Shown here one piece after another: positions 19,801 through 27,250 of a DNA stretch of 46,858 nt. Each line of letters begins with the position of its first letter. Positions within the stretch are counted from its first letter, which is position 1. Under the pieces are notes generated by a model that saw only the letters and a program-made list of their open reading frames with translations, was not told where the DNA came from and made no database searches. The stretch spans positions 1 through 46,858 of the forward strand of contig JAGQYI010000068.1 in the NCBI GenBank assembly GCA_020436165.1. Reading direction: 5' to 3'. The translations under genes and the position numbers were made by a program. This stretch comes from Cyclobacteriaceae bacterium (GTDB lineage: Bacteria; Bacteroidota; Bacteroidia; Cytophagales; Cyclobacteriaceae).

Positions 19801-20003
19801 CATATACAAGCATAAACTTTTCAGTTAATGAAAACTTCAAAAAAGCAGAAATCATTTCTATTTCAGGAGAGCTGGTTTTTTCATTTGCTTTGGCTAAAGA
19901 GGAAACGGCAATCGACATCACGAGTTTAGAGAGGGGTATTTATTTTCTTTTCTTGACAAAAGTTGATGGAGGTGTTGTTTACAGTAGATTTATTAAAGAG
20001 TAA
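16875..20003 (+). CDS. module 1 T9SS surface protein: GloVer-type repeats, Ig-like, SprB-like repeats, type A sorting domain
   Basis: 1042 residues. The signal peptide ends LALQAQ. About 13 repeats of the GloVer (Gloeo_Verruco) type fill residues 70-715, with the core NGKLYG-(x)n-GG-(x)n-G-x-LFEYD-(x)n-KxxF; this suggests a beta-propeller-like head. An Ig-like domain follows (about 735-815), then one full SprB-type repeat (CNGDEAGSIEITTTGG ... GNYTVTTRNDFGC, about 815-895) and a second lacking its Cys-containing start (about 896-965). The end is a type A T9SS sorting domain (VDLYPNPAYTSINF ... RGIYFLFL ... YSRFIKE). The last 150 or so residues are closely similar to those of the module 2 adhesin, while the head is unrelated. 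Predicted export is by T9SS; the ligand is unknown. Confidence 0.9.
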   Translation: MMKPLKYILIAAMAISSLALQAQPYIQVTTPYGGKYSVGQVIKTDLNGDNAQTFYNFKASGNEPYCKLLEVSPGIFYGTTSRLGILDRYGAIFEYDAANDIYTDKVVLSGENGSSTYGGLIKAANGKLYGITRLGGLSDQGVLYEYDYVNDVFTKEIDFSTATGGSPIGDLFEASNGKLYGLASNGGASGKGTLFEYNIATNTLTKKVDFTGAANGASPIGSVIEISGKLYGTTQYGGSTNGGTLFEYDLSTGMLTKKADFPSNSLPKGTPVVASNGKLYGSTTYNSNGTIYEYDPANSTFTIKANLNASNLNYGIGDLIEAATGKLYGVTTGGGTNGFGGIYEYDLSTSAVTVLLSFSSSLHGYVNNHSFIKGTDGLLYGTLNGNFSTVKSKIYSFNLSTKAFTNLYNLDVDEDMYLPISMISTSSGKTYGISYQGGNIYNRGTLFYYDYTTNKPIKKLDFGSDPRGHYPIALLEASDGKLYGRAERGGSFNFGMLFEYNMQTESFTNKLNLSSTIGGRYGGMIEVNGKLYLLCQSGATSGAGSIIEYDIVTGNTTTINHMASIGAQFPAGSPLLASNGKLYGTSTAGGANGVGVIFEYDIATGALTKKVDMATATGGASISTLVEGTSNKLYGLAPSGGANSMGTLFEYDIATSTFTSKINFNGTTQGGQPTGSLMKASNGKLYGATQTGGAHGYGTFFEYNPSTNAVTVKLDFMEETVDPRWGVHIEEVCVKPQYNPIADVQECTGTAINWELNSPNTDTYVWKKDGTVLSNETDGSVSFASLNPDDTGVYTVDITNACGTITLTQNVEVVDIANTYTIANEPCNGDEAGSIEITTTGGYTPYEYSIDGTNFDTVNSFASLPAGNYTVTTRNDFGCEVSNDITITEPDILSLSASFNGESVDMNVQGGTSPYEYSSDGTNYQSEANFRVANGTYTFSVRDANGCSTATTEQILITGVDLKEGVYNVDLYPNPAYTSINFSVNENFKKAEIISISGELVFSFALAKEETAIDITSLERGIYFLFLTKVDGGVVYSRFIKE

Positions 20004-20022
20004 CACAAAATTGGATTTAATG

Positions 20023-20065
20023 AATTTTTATGCCTACAAGTTCAACCCTTGCAGGCATAAAAATT
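20023..20065 (+). terminator. intrinsic terminator closing module 1
   Basis: AATTTTTATGCCT (20023-20035) pairs perfectly with AGGCATAAAAATT (20053-20065), and CAAG (20037-20040) pairs with CTTG (20048-20051) across one mismatch, leaving a 7-base loop. The stem starts 20 bases after the adhesin stop and has T and A runs at its base, so it could terminate in either direction. Confidence 0.85.
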
Positions 20066-20191
20066 AAAGATTACTACCCTATTTCTCCCAAAGTTTGAAG
20101 CAGTGAGAGGAAATTCTTGAATAGTTATATAAAGATTGTAATGTCTTGAGCACTACAGAATTTTTCTGCATTACACTTTTTATTTGCAGGC

Positions 20192-20911
20192 ATGAAAAGT
20201 ATAATCTTACCTGCTGTAGTAGTTTTTGGAGCTTGGTTCTCTTTTTCCACAGCAGTTCAAAAAAATAAGGTAGAACATGTGGCTGTGGTGGAGCTTTTTA
20301 CTTCCCAGGGGTGCTCTTCGTGCCCTTCGGCAGATAAGTTTTTGGCAGAACTAGGGAAAAGAGAAGATGTGCTGGCTCTTTCTTTTCATGTAAGCTATTG
20401 GAATTACCTGGGTTGGAAAGATCCTTACAGCAGTGAGGAATTTACTAATAGGCAAAGAACATATGCCCGAAAAATGAATTTGAGCAGTGTTTACACGCCA
20501 CAAATGATTGTTAATGGAAAAGATGAATTCGTTGGTTCTAACAAAGCAAAAGCAGAAGCAGCAATTGCAAGTGCTTCTATTTCACAAGATGTTGAGCTAA
20601 CAGTTAGCAAGAAGAGTTCTTCATCTTTACAAATAAAATACAATCTTTCGGGACCTTTGGCGGACAAAATATTGAATATAGCATTGGTTGAGCGCCATGT
20701 GCAGAATGAAGTTCCCAGAGGTGAAAATCGGGGAAAGTTGCTTGAGCATACTAATGTGGTAAGCGTCTTCAAAAGTATAGAAGCAAAAAAAGCAGGCAAT
20801 TTTGATATTGAATTGCCTGCACATTTTAAATTAAGTAATGGAGAAATAATTGCCTATATTCAAGATGAAAATACTTTGGAAATAACCGGTGGAAGCAAAG
20901 TTGATCTTTAG
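20192..20911 (+). CDS. DUF1223 thioredoxin-like secreted protein
   Basis: 239 residues with an N-terminal hydrophobic signal, then VELFTSQGCSSCPSAD near residues 30-45, the hallmark of DUF1223. This family has a thioredoxin-like fold with a CxxC pair. Further conserved words are SFHVSYWNYLGWKDPYS and YTPQMIVNG. Redox or metal-related roles are proposed for the family, but no reaction is established. The gene stands alone between module 1 and the minus-strand genes; its TAG is directly followed by the stop of the convergent gene (20911 and 20912), with no spacer. Confidence 0.9.
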   Translation: MKSIILPAVVVFGAWFSFSTAVQKNKVEHVAVVELFTSQGCSSCPSADKFLAELGKREDVLALSFHVSYWNYLGWKDPYSSEEFTNRQRTYARKMNLSSVYTPQMIVNGKDEFVGSNKAKAEAAIASASISQDVELTVSKKSSSSLQIKYNLSGPLADKILNIALVERHVQNEVPRGENRGKLLEHTNVVSVFKSIEAKKAGNFDIELPAHFKLSNGEIIAYIQDENTLEITGGSKVDL

Positions 20912-21505
20912 TTATAGCTTATCATCTATTTTCTTATGGCAGCTTATTTTCCAGAAAGGATACACAATGGTTTCCTGATCGTTTACCCATTCACCTATCC
21001 ATTTGAATGAGTCGTCAGATATTTCATAAAATGTAAGGCGTGAATATCCATCCAGCCCATTAGGTGATTTCTGTTTCATTTTGAGTACAATTTTGCCATC
21101 CATCAAGTTTCCATGCCAAACCGGTAAAACATTAGGAGCAAAACTGGAGGAATAGTAACTTACATACCATTGAGCACTGTCGGCATTGTATTGCCGAATG
21201 CTCCCCGAATGCTTTCCATCTTCTTTGAGGGTTTCATCCTGAACTGCCATTCCATTCATAATATATTTAAAAGTCCATAACATCTTTAAGCTGTCCTGCC
21301 ATGAGCCATCAGGTTTACGGTTTGCGCTGAAGCATTCGCTTTGGCCAATCATAGATGCGAAATCGCCAGTTTGCCTTGGGGCTTTTGGATTAAGAAGCCC
21401 GAAAGGGTGTTTATCGGATGATTCGAAAGGGTATTTATCCAATGTTTGGCTCCAGGAAGAACCACAGAATAGAAATGTTAGTAATACTAATGTAAGTTTT
21501 TTCAT
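20912..21505 (-). CDS. secreted hypothetical protein
   Basis: 197 residues with a clear signal peptide (MKKLTLVLLTFLFCGSSWSQ). The mature part contains DFASMIGQSECFSANRKPDG, WTFKYIMNGMAVQDETL and YSSSFAPNVLPVWHGNL. It looks like a periplasmic beta-barrel of the DUF1579 or nitrobindin-like kind, since the order 'standard mixture plus tracer' (GxW, MNGxAVQDE, W-x-G-x-x-x-D-G-K) resembles those proteins. I do not recognise it with certainty. It lies 113 bases downstream of the prolyl oligopeptidase on the same strand and could share its transcript. Confidence 0.75.
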   Translation of the reverse strand: MKKLTLVLLTFLFCGSSWSQTLDKYPFESSDKHPFGLLNPKAPRQTGDFASMIGQSECFSANRKPDGSWQDSLKMLWTFKYIMNGMAVQDETLKEDGKHSGSIRQYNADSAQWYVSYYSSSFAPNVLPVWHGNLMDGKIVLKMKQKSPNGLDGYSRLTFYEISDDSFKWIGEWVNDQETIVYPFWKISCHKKIDDKL

Positions 21506-21618
21506 AGTTTACGATTTTGGTGATCACCTATGAAAACGAAGTGTAGATGAGCGTGTTTAGTAATTTATATAAGCGGCAACTGATTACTTCTTTACTATTT
21601 TTCTATTGTACTTAAAAC

Positions 21619-23778
21619 TTAATGTATTCTATCTTCCAACCTAAGATCCAGTTCTTTGAGTAAAAAGCTATAGCGTAAAGCTATATCACTAAAATAATCT
21701 TCAAAGGTAAGCGCCCCGCCATGTCCTGCTCCTTTTTTTACTTTGAGCAAATACAAAGAACTAGGGTCGCCTTTTGCCTGTAGGGTAGCCATAAATTTAT
21801 AACTGTGAAGAGGAGGAACACGGTCGTCATTGTCTCCTGTAATAACTAACATATTTGGATATTTAATCCCTTTCTTTATGTTATGCAAAGGAGAATAGCT
21901 TAAAAGATTAAGAAACTGAAGAGAGTCTTTGGTAGTTCCAAATTCAAAATTATTCCCCAGATAACCTCCAGCTGTAAAATTTTCAAAGCGTAACATATCA
22001 TAAACACCTGCCTGGGGTATTGCAGCCTGGTACAATTCGGGATACTGAATAGATGCTGCACCCACTAGCATACCACCATGAGAACCACCAGTTATGGCCG
22101 TTTTAGCTGGTGACGAATAATGGTTTTCCTGCAAATATTTAGCGGCATAAACAAAGTCATCAATTGCATTTTGTTTGTTGAGACCCCTTCCTGCAAGTGC
22201 CCAATCAGAGCCCTCGGCTCCACCTCCTCTTATGTTTGGTATTGCAAGAATACCTCCATTCAACAGCCAGATAATATACTCTTTATCATAAGAGGGCTCA
22301 ATAGTAGTACCATACCCTCCATAACCCCTAATAAGTAAGGGGTTTTTCCCATTCATTTTAAGTTGCTTGGCATAGGTGATATACATGGGTACTTCTGTTC
22401 CATCTTTCGATTTAAACTTTACATATTCCGTTTTAAACTCATCGTACTTGTAAGGGATGGTCAGTTCACCGGCAGGTTCGCTTGTAAGAGTGGTTAAGTC
22501 TAACCTATATTTTATACTTGGGTGATAAAAAGAGCTGATCCAGTAATAGGCATAATTTTTGTTTTTTGAAGCGCTAAACCCCTTAACAGTCTTTCCTTCG
22601 GGGAATGTGAATTTCTTTAGAACCTCACCTTTAAGATTAAAAATCAGAACAGTGTATACGCCATTTAATAGATAATTACATGCCAGTTTATCTTTACCAA
22701 GCCTATTAACATTAACCAGATTGTCTTCATACTGAGGTATGAGTTCAGATACTTCATTAAGTTTTGTTTTATTACAGACCAATACTCTGTGATTAGGGCT
22801 TGAATGATTTGATCGAATTATCAAAGAGTCACCAAAAATTGCTTCTAATGAATAAAAAACGTCATCATCAGCAGGGGTAATGAGAAAATTTTTGGGAATA
22901 AAGTAATTAGGGTCAATTAAATCAACAATGGACATAGCTGAATACCATCTTCCTCTAACATTGGTTGGGTAATTAAGTAACATTTGGGTACTATCGACCA
23001 TGTAATAGTATAAGCCAATTTTGTTTTCAACATCGGGGTTTTGAAAGATGACCTTATCTTCTTTTTGTTGTGTATGGATCTTGTGGAAGCAAATCCGCTG
23101 CCCTTTTCTAACATTCAAAAGTTCTCTCCCTTTTTCAGGAGTGTCGTATCTGGTGTAGTAAAACCCGTCATCGTTCCACACAATACTTGGGTCGGTTGTA
23201 AATTTTATTGTGTCATTTAGTTGCTCGCCTGTTTCAAGATTATACAAATAAGTTTCACGCCAATCGCTGCCTGAATGGGTAATGCTAATAGCTACATATC
23301 GGTTGTCATCATCAACGCTCAGGTTTGTAATGAGAATATTATCATCTTTTGAAAGCTTATACTTCTTTGCTTTAACAAGTGTTTTAAAATAATCATCGGT
23401 TGACTTTTTATAGATTAGATCTAACGGAGCATCCAGGCCTTTAAATTTCCTTTCAAAAACATATGTGCTTGTATTTTCAGCTTCCTCTTTAATATAAGGC
23501 TTAAATTCAACATGATATAATTGATAAACCCAGTCTCTCAAATCCAATTGTGCCATAAATTGATTCGAATATTTTTTAGTTACTTTCTCTTCTTCATCCA
23601 GCCAAATTAGGGTTCGTTCATCATTGGGATTTTCAAGATAACGATAAGGGTCAGCAATATTTACACCGAAGTAAGTGTCTGTTAAGGTATCCTTAGGAGC
23701 GACTGGGTAATTGTATGTTTTTTGTCCCCAGATGTACTGAGGTAGCACGAGCAAAAAAATCAGTAGAAATGAACGCAT
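21619..23778 (-). CDS. secreted prolyl oligopeptidase family serine peptidase (S9A)
   Basis: 719 residues, the usual length for S9A enzymes with a signal peptide (MRSFLLIFLLVLPQYIWGQ). The N-terminal part begins with YPVAPKDTLTDTYFG and YRYLENPNDERT, typical of prolyl oligopeptidases, and continues as a seven-bladed propeller. The C-terminal alpha/beta hydrolase carries RGYGGYG, IRGGGAEG, the nucleophile Ser566 in GGSHGG, Asp652 in DNDDRVPP and His686 in GAGHGG, so the triad is complete. It should cleave short Pro-containing peptides in the periplasm or outside. The TPR kinase of module 2 starts divergently 209 bases away; a peptide signal processed by this enzyme is a speculative link. Confidence 0.95.
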   Translation of the reverse strand: MRSFLLIFLLVLPQYIWGQKTYNYPVAPKDTLTDTYFGVNIADPYRYLENPNDERTLIWLDEEEKVTKKYSNQFMAQLDLRDWVYQLYHVEFKPYIKEEAENTSTYVFERKFKGLDAPLDLIYKKSTDDYFKTLVKAKKYKLSKDDNILITNLSVDDDNRYVAISITHSGSDWRETYLYNLETGEQLNDTIKFTTDPSIVWNDDGFYYTRYDTPEKGRELLNVRKGQRICFHKIHTQQKEDKVIFQNPDVENKIGLYYYMVDSTQMLLNYPTNVRGRWYSAMSIVDLIDPNYFIPKNFLITPADDDVFYSLEAIFGDSLIIRSNHSSPNHRVLVCNKTKLNEVSELIPQYEDNLVNVNRLGKDKLACNYLLNGVYTVLIFNLKGEVLKKFTFPEGKTVKGFSASKNKNYAYYWISSFYHPSIKYRLDLTTLTSEPAGELTIPYKYDEFKTEYVKFKSKDGTEVPMYITYAKQLKMNGKNPLLIRGYGGYGTTIEPSYDKEYIIWLLNGGILAIPNIRGGGAEGSDWALAGRGLNKQNAIDDFVYAAKYLQENHYSSPAKTAITGGSHGGMLVGAASIQYPELYQAAIPQAGVYDMLRFENFTAGGYLGNNFEFGTTKDSLQFLNLLSYSPLHNIKKGIKYPNMLVITGDNDDRVPPLHSYKFMATLQAKGDPSSLYLLKVKKGAGHGGALTFEDYFSDIALRYSFLLKELDLRLEDRIH

Positions 23779-23987
23779 TTTAAAAAGTATAATAGCTTTG
23801 TTAAATTAGAACAAGTATATATTAAAAATAGTAAAATATATTCTGAGTTAATTAATAGTTTATTGTTGTAGAAAATTCATTAAATAAAATAGGGTGATTT
23901 TACTGGAAAGCTTCAATTCGAGCATTTATTTCAGTATTTGCAATAAATCTGGTTAGGCTATGTTTAAGTTTTTTACTAAAATCACAA

Positions 23988-25874
23988 ATGGAGAAAATAT
24001 TCCTCTTTTTTTTTCTATTTGTATCGATCAGGATATTCGGTCAATCGCAGCAAGACAGCCTGTATCATCAATTGAATATCGCACATGGTGCTGAATTAGT
24101 AAATACATTTGCTGAGCTCTCGTTATCTTACCGCACAACTTCCACAGATTCTGCTCAAAAATATGCTCAGGAAGCTTACAGGTTATCAATCAAACTCAAC
24201 AATAACCTCAGTAAGGCAATGGCACTACAGGTTATGGGAATGGTCAAAAACCTGAGAATGGAGAGAGATTCATCGCTCTATTACTATCAAAAGGCACTTG
24301 AGTTATTGCCCCAAAATGCAGACAAACGATTAGAAGGAGATATTAAAAATGGATTGGGAGGAGCATACCTATACCTTAACCAGCTTGACAAATCGGTTGA
24401 AATGTTTACTGCTGCCGCAACCATTTATGAAGGCTTGGGCGATGTAAGGAAATCGGCTGCTGCTTATGCAAATATTGCCATTACCCTAAACTCCATAGAC
24501 AGTGATGAACAAGCTAAATATTATTTCCACAAGGCCTTAAAACTTGCCGATACTTACAATATTATGACTACTAAACTCCCTGTTTTAGTAAATATTTCTA
24601 CCTTATTTATGAAGCATGAACAGTACGATTCTGCTATTTATTATGCACAACAGTGCTATAACATTTCATTCCAAAATAAGATGGAGTACGGAAAGGCCAG
24701 GGCTTTGTCAGTTCTTTCCCAGGCCTACTCTGGTAAAGGACTTTATGAAAAAGGGTTGGCTTCAGCAGAGGAAGGAGCAGCCTTGTATAAGAGTATGGGT
24801 AATGAAGTATTACTAAGACTTATTCATCATAGGCAAGCAATTGCCCTAAGAGGGCTTGGCAAGAATAAAGAAGCACTTGATCTGGCGCTACAAACCTTGG
24901 ATAAAACCGAGTCAGCGGATGGCATTCGAGAAGCTTTATTATCACTTATTCATGAAATTTACCTGGATCTTGGTGATACCAAGAAAGCCCTGGAATACTA
25001 TAAACTGTATTTTGAAGAATATGAGCAGGTTGAAAAAAAACATAACCAGGATGTTGTAGCCGAATTAGAAACCAAATATGAAACTGAGAAAAAATCGAGA
25101 GAAATACAGGCATTATCTGATAAAGCTCAGATACAGGAGTTAACTATTCGTCAGCAAAAAATAGTAATTGGTATATCAGCCTTCGCTTTTTTAATATCAA
25201 TTATTTTACTATTTCTTTTTTTCAGGCAACGTAGTCTTATGCGTAAAAACGAACTATTGATTCTTCAGCAAAGGTTCTTTCGAGCACAGCTCAATCCGCA
25301 TTTTATCTTTAACGCGCTTACGGGTATTCAAAAATTTGTGATGAAAAATGACCCAATGCAGGGGGGGAGTTACATTGCCAAGTTCTCCCAATTAATGCGA
25401 CAGGTACTTGAGCATTCGCGGGATGAATTTGTGCCCTTTGAAGAAGAATTAAAATCACTTACAAACTATTTAGATCTTCAACAGCTTCGCTTTGAAAATA
25501 AGTTTAAGTATTCAATTATCGTAGATGAATTGATCGATAGGGGAAAAATTAAAATGCCTCCTATGTTTGCCCAGCCCTTTATAGAAAATGCCATTGAGCA
25601 TGGTATTGCTACTAAAGCAGATGGCCAAATTAACATTACTTTCAAAATGGAAGGCGACCATTTGAAATTGAATATTAAAGACAATGGAGTAGGACTAAGC
25701 GGGAAAAGTAACTCGGAACATTTGTCAAGAGCCACTTCCATTACAAACGAAAGATTGCAATTGCTTTCGGGTAAACGAAAGAAAAATTATAACGTAACAG
25801 TTGAGAATATCCTGAATGAAAGTGGACGAATAGAGGGGGTTCAGGTATCGCTTACTTTGCCCTTTTTAATTTAA
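23988..25874 (+). CDS. module 2 TPR sensor histidine kinase (LytS-type His_kinase domain)
   Basis: 628 residues: a signal peptide or anchor (MEKIFLFFFLFVSIRIFGQ), TPR repeats (about 30-345) with motifs such as YYYQKALELLP and YFHKALKLAD, the linker YETEKKSREIQAL, one membrane segment (about 390-412) and a His_kinase/LytS domain. The latter has LNPHFIFNALTGIQ with phospho-acceptor His438, the N-box FAQPFIENAIEHG and DNGVGL. It resembles the module 1 kinase in linker, membrane position and catalytic domain, but here the signal peptide lacks a lipobox Cys. The LytTR regulator starts 29 bases downstream. The TPR region is predicted to face the periplasm. No strong promoter match was seen in the 209-base gap upstream. 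Confidence 0.9.
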   Translation: MEKIFLFFFLFVSIRIFGQSQQDSLYHQLNIAHGAELVNTFAELSLSYRTTSTDSAQKYAQEAYRLSIKLNNNLSKAMALQVMGMVKNLRMERDSSLYYYQKALELLPQNADKRLEGDIKNGLGGAYLYLNQLDKSVEMFTAAATIYEGLGDVRKSAAAYANIAITLNSIDSDEQAKYYFHKALKLADTYNIMTTKLPVLVNISTLFMKHEQYDSAIYYAQQCYNISFQNKMEYGKARALSVLSQAYSGKGLYEKGLASAEEGAALYKSMGNEVLLRLIHHRQAIALRGLGKNKEALDLALQTLDKTESADGIREALLSLIHEIYLDLGDTKKALEYYKLYFEEYEQVEKKHNQDVVAELETKYETEKKSREIQALSDKAQIQELTIRQQKIVIGISAFAFLISIILLFLFFRQRSLMRKNELLILQQRFFRAQLNPHFIFNALTGIQKFVMKNDPMQGGSYIAKFSQLMRQVLEHSRDEFVPFEEELKSLTNYLDLQQLRFENKFKYSIIVDELIDRGKIKMPPMFAQPFIENAIEHGIATKADGQINITFKMEGDHLKLNIKDNGVGLSGKSNSEHLSRATSITNERLQLLSGKRKKNYNVTVENILNESGRIEGVQVSLTLPFLI

Positions 25875-25903
25875 AGTTATTTTTGGTTTGCAAACCGGAG
25901 GTT

Positions 25904-26641
25904 ATGAAAGTTGCCCTTATAGATGACGAACAACCTGTTCGAGAAACTCTTCAGTCGATTCTTGAATATTATTTTCCGGAATTTAAAGTAAAAGAAGCTA
26001 CAGGTGTTGCGGAAGGAGTTGAGCTCATAAAGGATTTTTCACCAGATCTAATCTTCCTGGATATCAAAATGGGAGACGGTACCGGTTTCGATCTTTTAAA
26101 CAGAGTAAAGGGACAAAGTAATTTTCAACTGATTTTTGTAACGGCTCATAATGAGTATGCGGTAAAGGCATTTAAATTTAGCGCTATTGATTACATTCTT
26201 AAACCGGTTGATCCCGATGAAGTAAACCAAGCTGTAAAAAAAGCAATGCAAAATCACTCACTTGATGAGTTGAATATTCAGTCTCTGCTCACCAATCAGC
26301 TTCATGAGCCCGAAAAGATCGTATTATCCGATAACCATAATATCTATCTTCTCGATATAAAAGACATTGTTAAATGCAACTCAGTTAATAACTATACCCA
26401 GTTCTTTTTGTCAGATGGCCGTGAAATCATTATTTCCAAAACGCTTAAACATTACGAAGATTTGCTAAAACAGCATGGTTTCTTCAGAACCCATCAATCT
26501 CACATCATTAACCTGCGGTATTTCGATAAGTACGACAAGAAAGAAGGAGGAGAAGTAGTTCTTAAAGATGGTAGCAGAGTGTTGGTTTCATCGCGAAAGC
26601 GAGAAGAACTTTTACATGTATTAAGGGAATTCATAAGTTAG
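25904..26641 (+). CDS. module 2 LytTR response regulator
   Basis: 245 residues from the ATG at 25904, which has GGAGG directly upstream; a TTG at 25883 would add seven residues and is unlikely. The receiver has D7-D8, phospho-acceptor D53 in LIFLDIKM, FVTAHNEYAVKAF and DYILKPV. The LytTR domain (about 140-242) has FFRTHQSHIINL and LVSSRKREELL. It aligns over its full length with the regulator at 15502. The gap after it carries three ATTCT words at exact 21-bp intervals, the probable target. It is thought to control the lipoprotein and adhesin genes just downstream. Confidence 0.94.
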   Translation: MKVALIDDEQPVRETLQSILEYYFPEFKVKEATGVAEGVELIKDFSPDLIFLDIKMGDGTGFDLLNRVKGQSNFQLIFVTAHNEYAVKAFKFSAIDYILKPVDPDEVNQAVKKAMQNHSLDELNIQSLLTNQLHEPEKIVLSDNHNIYLLDIKDIVKCNSVNNYTQFFLSDGREIIISKTLKHYEDLLKQHGFFRTHQSHIINLRYFDKYDKKEGGEVVLKDGSRVLVSSRKREELLHVLREFIS

Positions 26642-26660
26642 GTAACCTGGTCGGCTCAAT

Positions 26661-26710
26661 CAAATTCTAAATAGTTAAGCGCAAATTCTAAAACAAAACA
26701 AGCGCATTCT
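26661..26710 (+). promoter_or_regulatory. predicted LytTR operator of module 2: three ATTCT words at 21-bp spacing
   Basis: ATTCT occurs at 26664-26668, 26685-26689 and 26706-26710, so both intervals are exactly 21 bases. The first two copies share the longer word CAAATTCTAAA (26661-26671 and 26682-26692); the second and third share AAGCGCA upstream of ATTCT, with a 2-base difference in length. The array ends 101 bases before the lipoprotein start at 26811. TATTTTAG at 26743-26750 is a possible -7 element. The array is read directly; its role is inferred from LytTR biology and from the similar arrangement in module 1. Confidence 0.55.
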
Positions 26711-26810
26711 CAACTACCTCATAATCAGTTATTAATTCGGCATATTTTAGGTATTAACCCTACAAAATGGGGTTAAAAACCCTTTAAAGAAAATCCTAAA
26801 CTAACTGAAT

Positions 26811-27242
26811 ATGAAAAGAAAAAATCTACAAAAAAGTGCACCGCTTAGTCTTTTGATACTAATGCTGGTGTTTACGTTTTCGTGTAAAAAGAAGGCTCCT
26901 GAACCGGATGAAAAGACCATTCAACAGGGCAAGCTTTCGGCTACCTGGAGTGTTAATGAAGTAGAAAATGATGGGTCAGATGTTACCGATCAGTTTACAG
27001 GTTTTACCTTAACGATAAACCAACTAAACTATTCAACACAAAATGGGGGCAATCCATGGCCATCCAGTGGCACCTACGATTTTAAAGGCACCGATCTTTT
27101 CACTCTTCTTCGTAGCGATGGTACGGAAATAAAGATTGAAGAACTTACCTCTACAACCTTGGTCCTCTCTTTCAATTACACTTCTGTTAACGGAAGAACA
27201 TTGGGAGTAACGGGTGATTTTACTTTTTCACTTACTAAATAA
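26811..27242 (+). CDS. module 2 small lipoprotein of unknown function
   Basis: 143 residues. The signal peptide ends TFSC followed by KKKAPEPDEKT, so it is a predicted lipoprotein. The body repeats the landmarks of the module 1 copy in the same order and spacing: QGKLSATW, FTLTINQL, GGNPWPSSGTYDF, RSDGTEIKIEEL and TLVLSFNY. Conservation is strongest in the central GGNPWPSSGTYDF and RSDGTEI blocks, which likely mark the functional surface. It is 8 bases upstream of the adhesin gene, so tight co-translation is expected. No catalytic motif is seen. I infer an accessory to the adhesin or to the sensor, not a known enzyme. Confidence 0.88.
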   Translation: MKRKNLQKSAPLSLLILMLVFTFSCKKKAPEPDEKTIQQGKLSATWSVNEVENDGSDVTDQFTGFTLTINQLNYSTQNGGNPWPSSGTYDFKGTDLFTLLRSDGTEIKIEELTSTTLVLSFNYTSVNGRTLGVTGDFTFSLTK

Positions 27243-27250
27243 CTTGAACC

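Noticed and set aside
20912-23778. The S9A peptidase and hypothetical protein as part of the modules
   Set aside because: They are on the opposite strand, lie outside both terminator-bounded units and have no copy next to the other module; any link is speculative.
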